From NCBI RefSeq assembly GCF_002572525.1, contig NZ_PDBS01000001.1:434001-498000 (forward strand): a stretch of DNA of 64,000 nucleotides, written 5' to 3'. Numbering within the stretch: the first letter of the stretch is position 1; every line of letters begins with the position of its first letter. Source of the DNA: Natrinema sp. CBA1119. GTDB taxonomy: Archaea > Halobacteriota > Halobacteria > Halobacteriales > Natrialbaceae. Under the pieces are notes generated by a model. It searched no databases and was not told the DNA's origin. It worked only from the letters and a program-made list of their open reading frames with translations. Of the stretch, positions 33,260 through 41,584 are shown in pieces. The translations under genes and the position numbers were made by a program.

Positions 33260-34114
33260 ATGACTGCTGACGCGAACGCCGCCGCTGCGGACGCCGAGAC
33301 CGGCGACTCGCTCAGGCTCGCACTCGCACAGATCCACGTCGAGGCCGGCGAGGTCGACGCGAACGTCGACCGGGCGCTCGAGGCAGTGTCGCGGGCCGCT
33401 GATCGCGGCGCGGACTTGGTCGCCTTGCCGGAACTGTTCACCGTGGGCTACTTCGCGTTCGACCTCTACGCGCGCACCGCCGAACCGTTCGGCGGCGAGA
33501 CGTTTACTCGGCTTCGGGAGGCGGCCGACGATCACGACATTGCCGTCCTCGCGGGGAGCATCGTCGAGGATCTGGCGGCGACCGATAGCGTCGAGACGCC
33601 GGCCGACGAGGGACTGGCGAACACCGCCGCGCTGTTCGACGCCGACGGCGACCTGCAACTCGTCTACCGAAAGCACCACCTCTTCGGCTACGAATCCGCG
33701 GAGTCCGAACTGCTCGTCCCCGGCGACCGCCTCGAGACGGCCACGATCGGCGACTTCACCGTCGGCGTGACGACCTGTTACGACCTGCGATTTCCGGAAC
33801 TCTACCGGCGACTGGTCGACGACGGCGTCGACCTCGTCCTCGTCCCGAGCGCGTGGCCCTACCCGCGCATCGAACACTGGGAGACCCTCTCGCGGGCCCG
33901 CGCGATCGAGAACCAGGCCTACGTCGCGACGATCAACGGCGCGGGCGAGTTCGACGACGCCACGCTGCTCGGCCGCTCGAGCGTTTACGATCCCTGGGGC
34001 GTCTCGCTGGCCTCGAGCGGCGACGAGCCGGCGCTGGTCACGACGGAGATCGACCCCGGAACGGTTGACAGGGTCCGCGCGGAGTTCCCGGCGCTGCGGG
34101 ATCGACGGCTGTGA
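33260..34114 (+). CDS. Carbon-nitrogen hydrolase (nitrilase superfamily)
   Basis: A 284-residue protein with the complete Glu-Lys-Cys triad: Glu58 in L-P-E-L-F, Lys138 in Y-R-K-H-H-L-F, and Cys173 in T-T-C-Y-D-L-R-F-P-E. The family hydrolyses amides or nitriles. The D-L-R-F-P-E motif is shared with omega-amidase and N-carbamoyl hydrolase groups, so the substrate is uncertain. The first 15 residues are an acidic, Ala-rich extension. Confidence 0.87.
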   Translation: MTADANAAAADAETGDSLRLALAQIHVEAGEVDANVDRALEAVSRAADRGADLVALPELFTVGYFAFDLYARTAEPFGGETFTRLREAADDHDIAVLAGSIVEDLAATDSVETPADEGLANTAALFDADGDLQLVYRKHHLFGYESAESELLVPGDRLETATIGDFTVGVTTCYDLRFPELYRRLVDDGVDLVLVPSAWPYPRIEHWETLSRARAIENQAYVATINGAGEFDDATLLGRSSVYDPWGVSLASSGDEPALVTTEIDPGTVDRVRAEFPALRDRRL

Positions 34115-34681
34115 CCGCTCGGAACCGGCCGGCCGTGACCGCCTTTGCACCGCGGCCGTCACCGGCTGCCGACCGCTGACTTTTTACTTCACCAGATCCT
34201 TGGTTCGGATGCCGGCACAGGCGCTTTTCACGTCTATCCGGCATAGCGCGTCGCTCCGGCCCGTCGCACGCTCGGTTTCCCGCGGGAACCGAGCGACCAC
34301 GTCCGCACCCGCCTCGTCCCACCTTTCGCCTCCCACCTTTCAGCTTAGTTTCGTGCTCGTTCGCTCGAGTGAGAGTCAGTTCGATCGACGTGAAACCTCC
34401 AGCAGAACCTGAATCCAGTGTACAGTTTACCGAGAGGGACTGTTGTCCGCCTATTCGAAGTGACTGCCCATCCCATCTGTATACGTACCTTTTCGCTGCG
34501 GGTCCTCGTTCGCTTCGCTCACTCGAACCGCTTGCAAAAATCTACGCTAAAAAGGCCGCTCGCTCCCGGTGGTCACTCGCGGGTGCACTCCTTGCGGACC
34601 CGACCGCAGCGGTAACTCCACCGGCTGTACTGAGCAGACGGCTATCGAGACTGTGGTGGACGGCCGTCTAGTGCCGTCGAG
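34115..34681. other. Long intergenic region with structured, repeat-like sequence
   Basis: These 567 bases hold no frame with haloarchaeal protein character; the longest (34369-34671, plus) encodes a Ser/Arg/Leu-rich peptide. Around 34497-34610 the sequence alternates A-rich (GCAAAAATCTACGCTAAAAA) and symmetrical segments such as GTTCG...CGAAC and CCCG...CGGG. This composition looks like a dispersed non-coding element or small RNA, but one copy cannot show that. Both neighbouring genes end here. Confidence 0.4.
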
Positions 34682-35440
34682 TCAGAACGGGAACCCGCCG
34701 TAGCGGAGATAGACCATATCGAGGATCAAGAGGAGTTGGAAGAACCCCTGAACGCCGCCGAGCATCGCGTTCTGTTGGCCGATCGCGGCGATGACCGACG
34801 GATCGGGGGTGGCCGAGCGCATCTCTCTGTACATCCGCAACTCGCCGGGGAGCAGGAATCCGAACCCCTGTACCGAGAGGATCGTCACGATGCCGAGCGC
34901 GACGGCGATCGCGGGCTCGGTCATCGCGAACTGGTCGATCGTGAGCGCGACCCAGGACAGCGAGCCGATCGTCGCGACGGCGAAGGGAATCTGCCAGCGG
35001 CGGTCGGTCCACGCGTTCAGTCGCCACCCGAGCAAGAGCAAGATTGGAATCAGGTTCACCGCGGTGAACAGCGCCAGCCACGACTCGGCGTGGGGAAACA
35101 TGCCGATCCGCTGGGCCAATGTGATACCGCCGGCGATCGTGACGAACGCCAGTGACGGAAGGAGAAACGACGTCTTCGGCGTGAGTCGCTGGAACACGGC
35201 CGAACTCTGATCGTCGTCGAGGCCGCCGATGACCGGCCCGAGCACGGCTCCGATGAAGAGATCGAACCCGGTCCAGAGTATCCCCGCCATCACGTGCACG
35301 TAGGTGTGTTGTTGGAGCGTCCCGACCGTCACCGCGTAACCCAGCGCGGCCAGCGGCACGGCCACGACAGCCACCGCGAAGGCCGGATTCGCTCGTTCCC
35401 CCATCCCCCTGATCGTTCCGCGAACCGTCGCCGTCGACAT
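34682..35440 (-). CDS. Polytopic membrane protein, CopD/DUF2269-like topology
   Basis: A 252-residue protein with about seven membrane helices. H-T-Y-V-H-V-M-A-G-I-L-W-T-G-F-D-L-F-I in the second helix region resembles the His-containing helix of CopD/DUF2269-type proteins, and more conserved-looking text lies in R-L-T-P-K-T-S-F-L-L-P-S. The substrate or cofactor (haem or copper) cannot be read. The promoter carries a clear inverted repeat, which suggests regulated expression. Confidence 0.68.
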   Translation of the reverse strand: MSTATVRGTIRGMGERANPAFAVAVVAVPLAALGYAVTVGTLQQHTYVHVMAGILWTGFDLFIGAVLGPVIGGLDDDQSSAVFQRLTPKTSFLLPSLAFVTIAGGITLAQRIGMFPHAESWLALFTAVNLIPILLLLGWRLNAWTDRRWQIPFAVATIGSLSWVALTIDQFAMTEPAIAVALGIVTILSVQGFGFLLPGELRMYREMRSATPDPSVIAAIGQQNAMLGGVQGFFQLLLILDMVYLRYGGFPF

Positions 35441-35462
35441 GGATGGTAACTGATACCAATGC

Positions 35463-35490
35463 TACATAAATAGTTGCCCTCGAGCAACTA
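35463..35490 (-). promoter_or_regulatory. Promoter with inverted repeat upstream of the membrane protein gene
   Basis: The inverted repeat has 7-base arms TAGTTGC (35471-35477) and GCAACTA (35484-35490) around a 6-base spacer. On the minus strand it runs directly into TATTTATG (forward 35465-35472), a TATA-like box 25-32 bases before the ATG at 35440. A regulator bound here would sit on the BRE, where haloarchaeal activators often bind. Confidence 0.55.
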
Positions 35491-35655
35491 CTTCCGGAAG
35501 GGGCGGCGTCTCGGCGCTGAACGGCCTGAATCGCTGGTTTCGATATCGAATATCCGGGGATGATTACCGTCCGTCGGCTATGGGAGCGCAATTGAGACAG
35601 TACAGTAGCCGACGATACCGCCGAGGACGATTCGACGGAGCCGGCAACCGATCCG

Positions 35656-36843
35656 TTACCGATCTCGCTCGACGGTTTCGCCGGGCCTCGAGGTCGCTCC
35701 GGTCTCGAGTCTCAGTCCGGGTGTGAGACTCGTGTTGATCCCAGTTTTGACCTCGTCGCCGGCGACGACGCCGAACTTTCGTCGGCCCGTCGAGACGCGC
35801 TCACCCTTGACCGTGAATCGGATATCGGCGTCGTCGTGGCGGAGGTTCGCCACGTTCGTCCCCGCGCCGAAATTGACGTCGCGGCCGAGGACGCTGTCGC
35901 CGACGTAGGAGAGGTGACTGACCGACGTTCCGCGGGAGACGACGCTGTTTTTGATCTCGACCGAGTGGCCGATTTCGGCGTCCGGGCCGACCAGCGTCGC
36001 GCCGCGAACGTACGCGTTCGGCCCGATCTCAGCGCCCTCGCGGATCAGCGCCGGTCCCTCGATCACGACGCCGGGTTCGACCGTCGCGCCGTCTTCGACG
36101 ACGACCGCTCCCTCGAGCCGCGCGTCCTCGCTCACGTCGCCGTCGATCCGGCGCTCCATCTCCGCGAGTTTCCACTCGTTGGCTTCGAGCAGTTCCCAGG
36201 GCCGACCGACGTCGAGCCACCGCTCGAGGGTGATCGGCGTCACGTCGTACTCGTCGATCACCCGCGCGACGACGTCGGTGATCTCGTGTTCGCCGCGTTC
36301 GCTCGCGGGGACCTCGAGCCACTCGCGGGCTTCGGGGGGGAAGGCGTAGGCCCCAGCATTGGCGAGGTTCGTCGGCGGATCGGCGGGCTTTTCGACGATT
36401 TCTGTTATCAGGCCGTCCTCGCCGTCGGTACTGAGGACGCCGTAGTTGCTCGGCTCGTCGACCTCGATCGCGCACACGGCCGGACAGGCATCGAACAACC
36501 GGTCGATCGCGGCTTGATCGTAGAGATTGTCGCCGTTGAGCACGGCGAAGGGACCCTCGATGTGGTCTCGAGCGGCGTTGACCGCGTCGGCGGTCCCGGC
36601 CTGTTCTTCCTGAACGGCGTAGGAAACGGGGACGCCGCGGTGCTCGGCACCGAAGTAGTTCCGGACCGTTTCGCCCTCGTATCCGATTACGAGGACGATT
36701 TCGTCGGCTCCAGCGTCGACCGCCGCGTCGACGGTGTGGGCCGCGAGCGGTCGATCGGCGACCGGTAGCATGGGCTTCGGAACCGATTCTGACAACGGTC
36801 GCATCCGCGTCCCTTGACCCGCCGCGAGAACGACTGCCTTCAT
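35656..36843 (-). CDS. glmU: Bifunctional sugar-phosphate nucleotidylyltransferase/acetyltransferase (GlmU-like)
   Basis: A 395-residue protein. The N-terminal nucleotidyltransferase half has V-V-L-A-A-G-Q-G-T-R-M-R-P-L, K-P-M-L-P-V, V-L-N-G-D-N and V-E-K-P. The C-terminal half is a left-handed beta-helix of hexapeptide repeats (for example V-V-V-E-D-G-A-T-V-E-P-G-V-V-I-E-G) ending with the G-A-G-T-N-V-A-N-L-R-H-D-D region. The archaeal enzyme makes UDP-N-acetylglucosamine from glucosamine-1-phosphate, for glycosylation and sugar synthesis. Closely related paralogues make dTDP- or UDP-glucose-type products, so the precise sugar is inferred. Confidence 0.85.
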   Translation of the reverse strand: MKAVVLAAGQGTRMRPLSESVPKPMLPVADRPLAAHTVDAAVDAGADEIVLVIGYEGETVRNYFGAEHRGVPVSYAVQEEQAGTADAVNAARDHIEGPFAVLNGDNLYDQAAIDRLFDACPAVCAIEVDEPSNYGVLSTDGEDGLITEIVEKPADPPTNLANAGAYAFPPEAREWLEVPASERGEHEITDVVARVIDEYDVTPITLERWLDVGRPWELLEANEWKLAEMERRIDGDVSEDARLEGAVVVEDGATVEPGVVIEGPALIREGAEIGPNAYVRGATLVGPDAEIGHSVEIKNSVVSRGTSVSHLSYVGDSVLGRDVNFGAGTNVANLRHDDADIRFTVKGERVSTGRRKFGVVAGDEVKTGINTSLTPGLRLETGATSRPGETVERDR

Positions 36844-36976
36844 GTACTCCTCCCTTCCACGAATCCCCGGATAAGCGATTCGTTCGGAGGTAGAAAATGA
36901 AAGTCGAGTGGCTCGTTGATACTGGCGAGCGAGTCAGCGTCGTATCGGCACGGAACCGATAGCTCGCCGACTATCG

Positions 36977-38662
36977 TCAGTCCTCGGTCGTCTTGATATC
37001 GGCCGACAGCCCCTGTGCCATCTCGATCTCCCTGGAGTTGTTCATCGTCCACGCCGTCCGCTCGGTGACGGCTTCGATGGCCTCGCGGGCGCTCGGATAC
37101 CCGTTTCCGGACTTTTTGACGCCGCCGAAGGGAAGCTGGACCTCCGCGCCGATACACGGCAGATTCGCGTACGCGAGCCCGATTTCGGCGCGGTCTCGGA
37201 AGTAGTTGAGTTGGCGGTAGTCCTCCGAGATGATCGCGCCTGCCAGTCCGTAGGGGGTGTCGTTATGGATCTCGACCGCGTCCTCGATCGTTCCCGAGTA
37301 CTCGAGCAGGGCGACGTGCGGGCCGAAACACTCCTCGTTCAGACAGCGCAGGTCGGACTCGTAGTCGATCTCGTAGACGAACGGCCCGACCCAGTAGCCG
37401 TTCGCGTAGCTGCCGCTACGCTCACCATCGGCGTCCTCAGAAGCACGTTGTGCTTCTGATGTGCCCACAGAATCGCGTTGCGATTCTGGGACGGCAGTAG
37501 CCGCCCCCTCCTCGTGGCCGTCCGGAATCTCGCCGTCCTCGAGTTCGAACCGATCGACCAGCACCTCAGCTCCCTCCTCGCGGGCGAGGTCGTTGTGCCG
37601 GCGGATCTTCTCGACGTGATCGGCCTCGATCGCCGGGCCCATGAACGTCGACTCCTCGAGCGGATCGCCGACCGCGATGTCCTCGGCGATGTCGACGAAT
37701 CGGGCCTTGAACTCGTCGTAGACGTCCTCGTGAACGATCAGGCGCTCGCTCGAGACGCAGCGCTGGCCCGTGGTCTTGAAACTCGACATGATCGCGGCGT
37801 GGACGGCGATATCGAGGTCGGCTTCCTCGGTGATGACGATCCCGTTCTTGCCGCCCATCTCGCAGGCCGCGAGTTTGCCGGGTTCGCCGCCGACCTTGCC
37901 AGCGATCTCGTGGCCGACCTCGGCGGACCCGGTGAAGAGGACGGTGTCGACGCGCTCGTCGTCCGCGATCGCCGCGCCGGCGTCGCCAAAGCCCTGAACC
38001 ATGTTGAAGACGCCGTCAGGGATCCCGCTCTCCTCGAACATCTCGGCGATGATCTGGCCACACCACGGGGTCTGCTCGGCGGGCTTCCAGACGACGGTGT
38101 TACCCTCGACCAGGGCGATGGCCATGTGCCAGAACGGAATCGCGACCGGGAAGTTCCACGGCGTGATGCAGCCGACGACACCTCGTGGCTTCCGGCGCAT
38201 GTAGGCGTCCTTGCTGCCGATCTCGCTCGGGACGACGTCCCCGTGCGGGTGGCGTGCGTTGCCAGCCGCCCACTCGACCATGTGCCAGGCCTCGGTCACG
38301 TCGGCTTTTCCCTCCGAAATCTCCTTGCCACACTCCTTCGAGACGATTTTCCCTAACTCATCGTGGCGGTTCCGCAGTTCGTGGTAGATGTCCCAGAGGT
38401 ACTCCGCGCGATCGATGTAGGACAGGGAGCGCCACTCCTCGGCGGCCGATTCGGCGGCCGCGAGGGCGGCATCGACGTCGGCCACCGTCCCGCGCTGGAA
38501 GGTCGCCAGCGGCTCCCCGGTCGCGGGGTTCTCGCTCTCGAACGCCCGTCCGGCGTCGGGCTGCGTCCGATCGCCGGCGGGACCGCGTTCCGCGCCGTTC
38601 CCGTCGGTCCACTCGCCACCGATGTAGTGGCCGCGTCCCCGTTCGGTGCGTTGCTGGCTCAT
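36977..38662 (-). CDS. Aldehyde dehydrogenase with palindrome-encoded loop insertion
   Basis: A 561-residue NAD(P)-dependent aldehyde dehydrogenase. Visible are T-P-W-N-F-P-V-A, the general base in C-E-M-G-G-K-N-G, the catalytic Cys in G-Q-R-C-V-S-S-E, and P-F-G-G-V-K-K-S-G at the end. It is longer than the usual 480-500 residues because of an acidic N-terminal extension and an insertion at about residues 390-415 reading E-S-Q-R-D-S-V-G-T-S-E-A-Q-R-A-S-E-D. The DNA of that insertion forms two perfect hairpins. The substrate is unclear; K-P-A-E-Q-T-P and V-K-K-S-G recall the aliphatic or semialdehyde groups. I start at the ATG at 38662; an ATG at 38683 is the alternative. Confidence 0.85.
   Translation of the reverse strand: MSQQRTERGRGHYIGGEWTDGNGAERGPAGDRTQPDAGRAFESENPATGEPLATFQRGTVADVDAALAAAESAAEEWRSLSYIDRAEYLWDIYHELRNRHDELGKIVSKECGKEISEGKADVTEAWHMVEWAAGNARHPHGDVVPSEIGSKDAYMRRKPRGVVGCITPWNFPVAIPFWHMAIALVEGNTVVWKPAEQTPWCGQIIAEMFEESGIPDGVFNMVQGFGDAGAAIADDERVDTVLFTGSAEVGHEIAGKVGGEPGKLAACEMGGKNGIVITEEADLDIAVHAAIMSSFKTTGQRCVSSERLIVHEDVYDEFKARFVDIAEDIAVGDPLEESTFMGPAIEADHVEKIRRHNDLAREEGAEVLVDRFELEDGEIPDGHEEGAATAVPESQRDSVGTSEAQRASEDADGERSGSYANGYWVGPFVYEIDYESDLRCLNEECFGPHVALLEYSGTIEDAVEIHNDTPYGLAGAIISEDYRQLNYFRDRAEIGLAYANLPCIGAEVQLPFGGVKKSGNGYPSAREAIEAVTERTAWTMNNSREIEMAQGLSADIKTTED
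37438..37488. repeat. Two in-frame palindromes inside the aldehyde dehydrogenase gene
   Basis: CAGAAGCAC-GTT-GTGCTTCTG (37438-37458) and CAGAATCGC-GTT-GCGATTCTG (37468-37488) are perfect 9-base hairpins with identical loops, 9 bases apart. The outer bases CAGAA/TTCTG and the loop region are the same in both. The inner part of each arm differs, but its partner differs to match, so pairing is kept. On the coding strand they encode E-S-Q-R-D-S and E-A-Q-R-A-S. Confidence 0.85.
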
Positions 38663-38972
38663 ACGAGATGAAACGGCGGGCACGGTGAAAATCCTGCTGG
38701 TGGTTCACATCACACGAACGGACTGCAGGGTTGGATACTCGAAACCCCACCGTTCGTTCGCTCGAGGTCGCTCGTGAGAAACGCGCGAACACGGACGATT
38801 CCTCGGGATTCGAGCGCGTCGTGGATCGACCGATAGCTGACTCGGAGAGCCGACCGAGCAACGAACAGTCCCGAACTGGCCAACAACGCAGAAATTCCAG
38901 CCGGCGAATTTCCCGACAGTTGCAGGCACGCACGTTTTGCTCGAATGGCCGCTACCTCAGTGTGAGTAACAA

Positions 38973-39407
38973 ATGAGTGACACACCGAACACCGAAACCG
39001 GCCGCGATACCCGAACCGACTACAATTCCCTGAACACGGACGCGATGCAGTGGCTGAGCGCCCTCGTCGCGCTGCTCGGGCTCTACCTCGTCGCCTCGCC
39101 GTTCCTCTTCGAGGCCACGGACGCGGCGATCTGGAACGATACGCTCGTCGGAACGGCGATCTTCCTCGCCGCGGGCTACAACTTCGTCCGCCTCTCGAGG
39201 GACCGATTGGCGAGCGTCGGCGTCGCATCGCTCGCGGTCCTGCTCGGGCTGTGGGCGCTCATCTCGCCCTCGTTCATCGAGATGGGGAGCAGTACGCTCG
39301 CGACCGGCACCGCGATCACCGGTCTGCTCGTCGCCGCCCTCTCGGCCTACAACGCCTACGCCAACAACAAGGCCGACACGCCGGAACAAACGCGAGCCCG
39401 CGCCTGA
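38973..39407 (+). CDS. SPW-repeat membrane protein
   Basis: A 144-residue protein with four membrane helices in two similar halves. Each half carries the SPW-type phrase: L-Y-L-V-A-S-P-F-L-F then W-N-D in the first, and L-W-A-L-I-S-P-S-F-I-E in the second, followed by small-residue-rich helices. SPW repeats are known in bacterial and archaeal membrane proteins of unknown function. The tails are acidic. Confidence 0.78.
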   Translation: MSDTPNTETGRDTRTDYNSLNTDAMQWLSALVALLGLYLVASPFLFEATDAAIWNDTLVGTAIFLAAGYNFVRLSRDRLASVGVASLAVLLGLWALISPSFIEMGSSTLATGTAITGLLVAALSAYNAYANNKADTPEQTRARA

Positions 39408-39890
39408 ATCGACCGGCCCGTTTTTCGATCGGTAAACCGCTCGAGCAGTGATAGCCGACAACTCTCGCTTTTCGAGCCAGCCGAATGCAAGAAGGAGAGA
39501 GGCTCGAGAGTACTTAGATCGATCAACCGGCGTGCGGTGGCGCGCGCTGGGCCGCGGTGAATGCGAATGAACCGCGACGCAACGTCGTGCGAGGTCTTCG
39601 TGAACGGAGTGAACGAAGGCTTGGAAGACGCTTCGCGTCTTCATGTGGATGAGCGAACGCTAGTGAGCGTTAGCGCGGAACCGGAGGTTCCGCGAACCAT
39701 GCGAATAGTGCGAGACCGGAGGTCTCGCATACCATGCGAACGGCGGCGGAGCCGCCGTGAGCAGACGGGCGCGCAGCGCCCGTGAGCAGAATTCGGTTGG
39801 GGAGGGCGTGGCGATTCCCTGGTGCCACGATAGCAGGACGGTTGTCTCACGAGATTCCATCAAAACGTACCGACCCGTCTACACGCCCGA
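39408..39890. other. Non-coding region with hairpin cluster
   Basis: These 483 bases separate the convergent SPW and PRC-barrel genes. The first part (to about 39570) shows nothing clear beyond a T-run after the SPW stop (39420-39425) that may help terminate transcription. The middle is the hairpin cluster described separately. No frame here has protein-like composition, and both genes point into it. Confidence 0.6.
39575..39783. repeat. Cluster of short perfect hairpins with fixed 3-base loops
   Basis: Five perfect hairpins with 8-9 base arms and 3-base loops stand in a row: GAAGACGC-TTC (39624-39642), CGCGGAACC-GGA (39674-39694), TGCGAGACC-GGA (39709-39729), ACGGCGGC-GGA (39740-39758) and ACGGGCGC-GCA (39765-39783), each followed by its exact complement. 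Three weaker ones accompany them: CGACG-CAA-CGTCG (39575-39587), CTTCGT...ACGAAG (39596-39618) and AACGCT-AGTG-AGCGTT (39656-39671). Arm sequences differ while the pairing is perfect. Short linkers such as CCATGCGAA and TGAGCAGA recur between them. Confidence 0.85.
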
Positions 39891-40412
39891 TTATCGATCC
39901 TCGTCCTCGCCGCGGTCTTTCGTAACCGTCCGGTCCCCCTCCGGCGGGGCCTCCTCGGTATCCGGATGCCGCTCCGCGCCGGACTCCGTCATCCCCTCGG
40001 TCGACGGCTCGAGGCCCTGCCCGGTCCGCCCCTCCTCGCTCGATGCCGGCTCGTCGGGCGCACCCGGCTGCGGACCCAGCGTCCGCTGCTCGTCGCTATC
40101 GCCGCGCGCGTCGGTACTCTCGTCGCGCTCGATGACGGGATCGGTGCCCTCCTCGGCCGGTTCCGCCGGCAACGAGCGCTCGTCCTCGAGCCGAATCGCG
40201 GTCTCGGTGATCTCGCTAACGGCGCTCTCGTCCATCGGGACGATTTCCTCGTCGGTCTCCCACTCGAGGATCGCCCGGATCGTCCCCGTCGCCCCCTCAT
40301 TCGCGTCGACGTAGGCCGTTTCGGCCTCGGTCATCCGAACGGTTCCCAGCGGGTCGCCGCCGGCGGTTTCGACACGCTTGCCGACATCGTCGTCGGTGAA
40401 CGTCGCGCACAT
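39891..40412 (-). CDS. PRC-barrel-like protein with long acidic tail
   Basis: A 173-residue protein. The first 75 residues resemble a PRC-barrel: F-T-D-D-D-V-G-K-R-V-E-T-A-G-G-D-P-L-G-T-V, A-Y-V-D and I-V-P-M-D-E-S-A-V-S-E-I. The remaining 100 residues are an acidic, Pro/Glu/Ser/Thr-rich disordered tail. PRC-barrels occur in photosynthetic reaction centres and RNA-processing proteins; in haloarchaea most are unassigned. The ATG at 40412 is chosen, since the upstream extension lacks the domain. Confidence 0.72.
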   Translation of the reverse strand: MCATFTDDDVGKRVETAGGDPLGTVRMTEAETAYVDANEGATGTIRAILEWETDEEIVPMDESAVSEITETAIRLEDERSLPAEPAEEGTDPVIERDESTDARGDSDEQRTLGPQPGAPDEPASSEEGRTGQGLEPSTEGMTESGAERHPDTEEAPPEGDRTVTKDRGEDEDR

Positions 40413-40549
40413 ACGTCGGCGTAGCGCCAGATCGCGAAAACTCGTGGTGCCTGCACTGGCCGGTCCGTCGGCGATGGGAGTCCAGTCCTCGGCGAGCAAG
40501 GGACAATCGTCGTCGATCGTCGACGGTCTCGAAACGGACCCAACGCGGG

Positions 40550-41359
40550 TCACTGCTCGCCGAGATCGGCCGCCTTCTCGAGTTCGCTGCGGAGCGTCGT
40601 CGAGTCGAACTCGTGGTCGGGGCGGAGGCGGACGAAATCGAGGAACTCCCGCGCCGAGAGCAGTTTCGTGGGGTCGTACACCGTCGCGGCCGCGTCGACG
40701 GCGTCTCGGGAACCGATTCGGGGCTCGAGGACGGCCAGCGCACAGGCCAGATCGTACGCGGTCGTCTCGTCTGCGCGGTCCTCGTGGACGCTGGTCGCGT
40801 CGATGAAGTAGAACTCGCCGTCACAGAGCAGAATGTTTTCGGCCCGCAGATCACCGTGGGCGAGCCCGTGCTCGTGGAGAGTGGCGAGCATCGCGAACAG
40901 TTCGGGGGCTCGCTCGGCGACGATGTCGTCTGAGACGTCGTCGAGGGACTCGAACTCGGGGAGATACTCGAGGACGAGTACGCCGAGCCCGTTGACCTCG
41001 AAGGCGTCGATCGGCCGGGGCGCGTTGACGCCGATCTCCTGCATGCGCTCGGTCGCGTCGTACTCGTGTTCGACCATCTCTCGAGGAGTGTCGAACCGGT
41101 CGAAAAACCCCTCCGTCCCGGAGGAGAACGCGCCGACGTTCCGACCGGTCGTCAACACCGCGTGAACCAGGGCGTTCTGCCGGGAGACGATCTTGACGAA
41201 CCACTCGTCGTCGATAACGCACGGGGTTGAGAGCCAGTTGTCGGCCTCGAGGAACTCCACGCGGACGCACTCGCGGTCGTAGCGGTCCGCCAGCGTCCGG
41301 ACGACGCGCTCGATGCGGCTCCACTCGACGGTCCCTCGCGCGAGCCGGCGGATGTCCAT
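40550..41359 (-). CDS. RIO-like serine/threonine protein kinase
   Basis: A 269-residue kinase-fold protein. The catalytic loop is H-G-D-L-R-A-E-N-I-L, followed by Y-F-I-D-A-T-S-V where a DFG-like metal-binding Asp sits. A Lys in W-F-V-K-I-V-S is the likely ATP-binding residue. The small size and loop sequence match archaeal RIO/Bud32-like kinases more than bacterial Hanks kinases. Targets are unknown. It has no membrane helix. Confidence 0.75.
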   Translation of the reverse strand: MDIRRLARGTVEWSRIERVVRTLADRYDRECVRVEFLEADNWLSTPCVIDDEWFVKIVSRQNALVHAVLTTGRNVGAFSSGTEGFFDRFDTPREMVEHEYDATERMQEIGVNAPRPIDAFEVNGLGVLVLEYLPEFESLDDVSDDIVAERAPELFAMLATLHEHGLAHGDLRAENILLCDGEFYFIDATSVHEDRADETTAYDLACALAVLEPRIGSRDAVDAAATVYDPTKLLSAREFLDFVRLRPDHEFDSTTLRSELEKAADLGEQ

Positions 41360-41584
41360 ACGTTTCAGTCAGGAGCGTCGGCGTTAAATGCGTCCCGAAC
41401 TGTTACCGGCCGGACGTGTCCCGCGTTCGGCGGTCGGCGTTCCGTGACCGGGTTCCGGGCCCGTATGGGAGGTCCGGGCTGGAGCACCGGATCCGGACTC
41501 GGAGCGCGATTCGCTGCCGATCGTACGACTACGACTATTGACAGAACAACAAGGTTAACACTCGAGACATCCTATTTGAAGGAA

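Noticed and set aside
34369-34671. A 100-codon plus-strand frame in the long intergenic region
   Set aside because: It is Ser/Arg/Leu-rich, lacks acidic residues and has no domain or promoter.
39575-39783. Integron-like attC array
   Set aside because: There is no integrase and there are no cassettes; the hairpins are too short and too close together.
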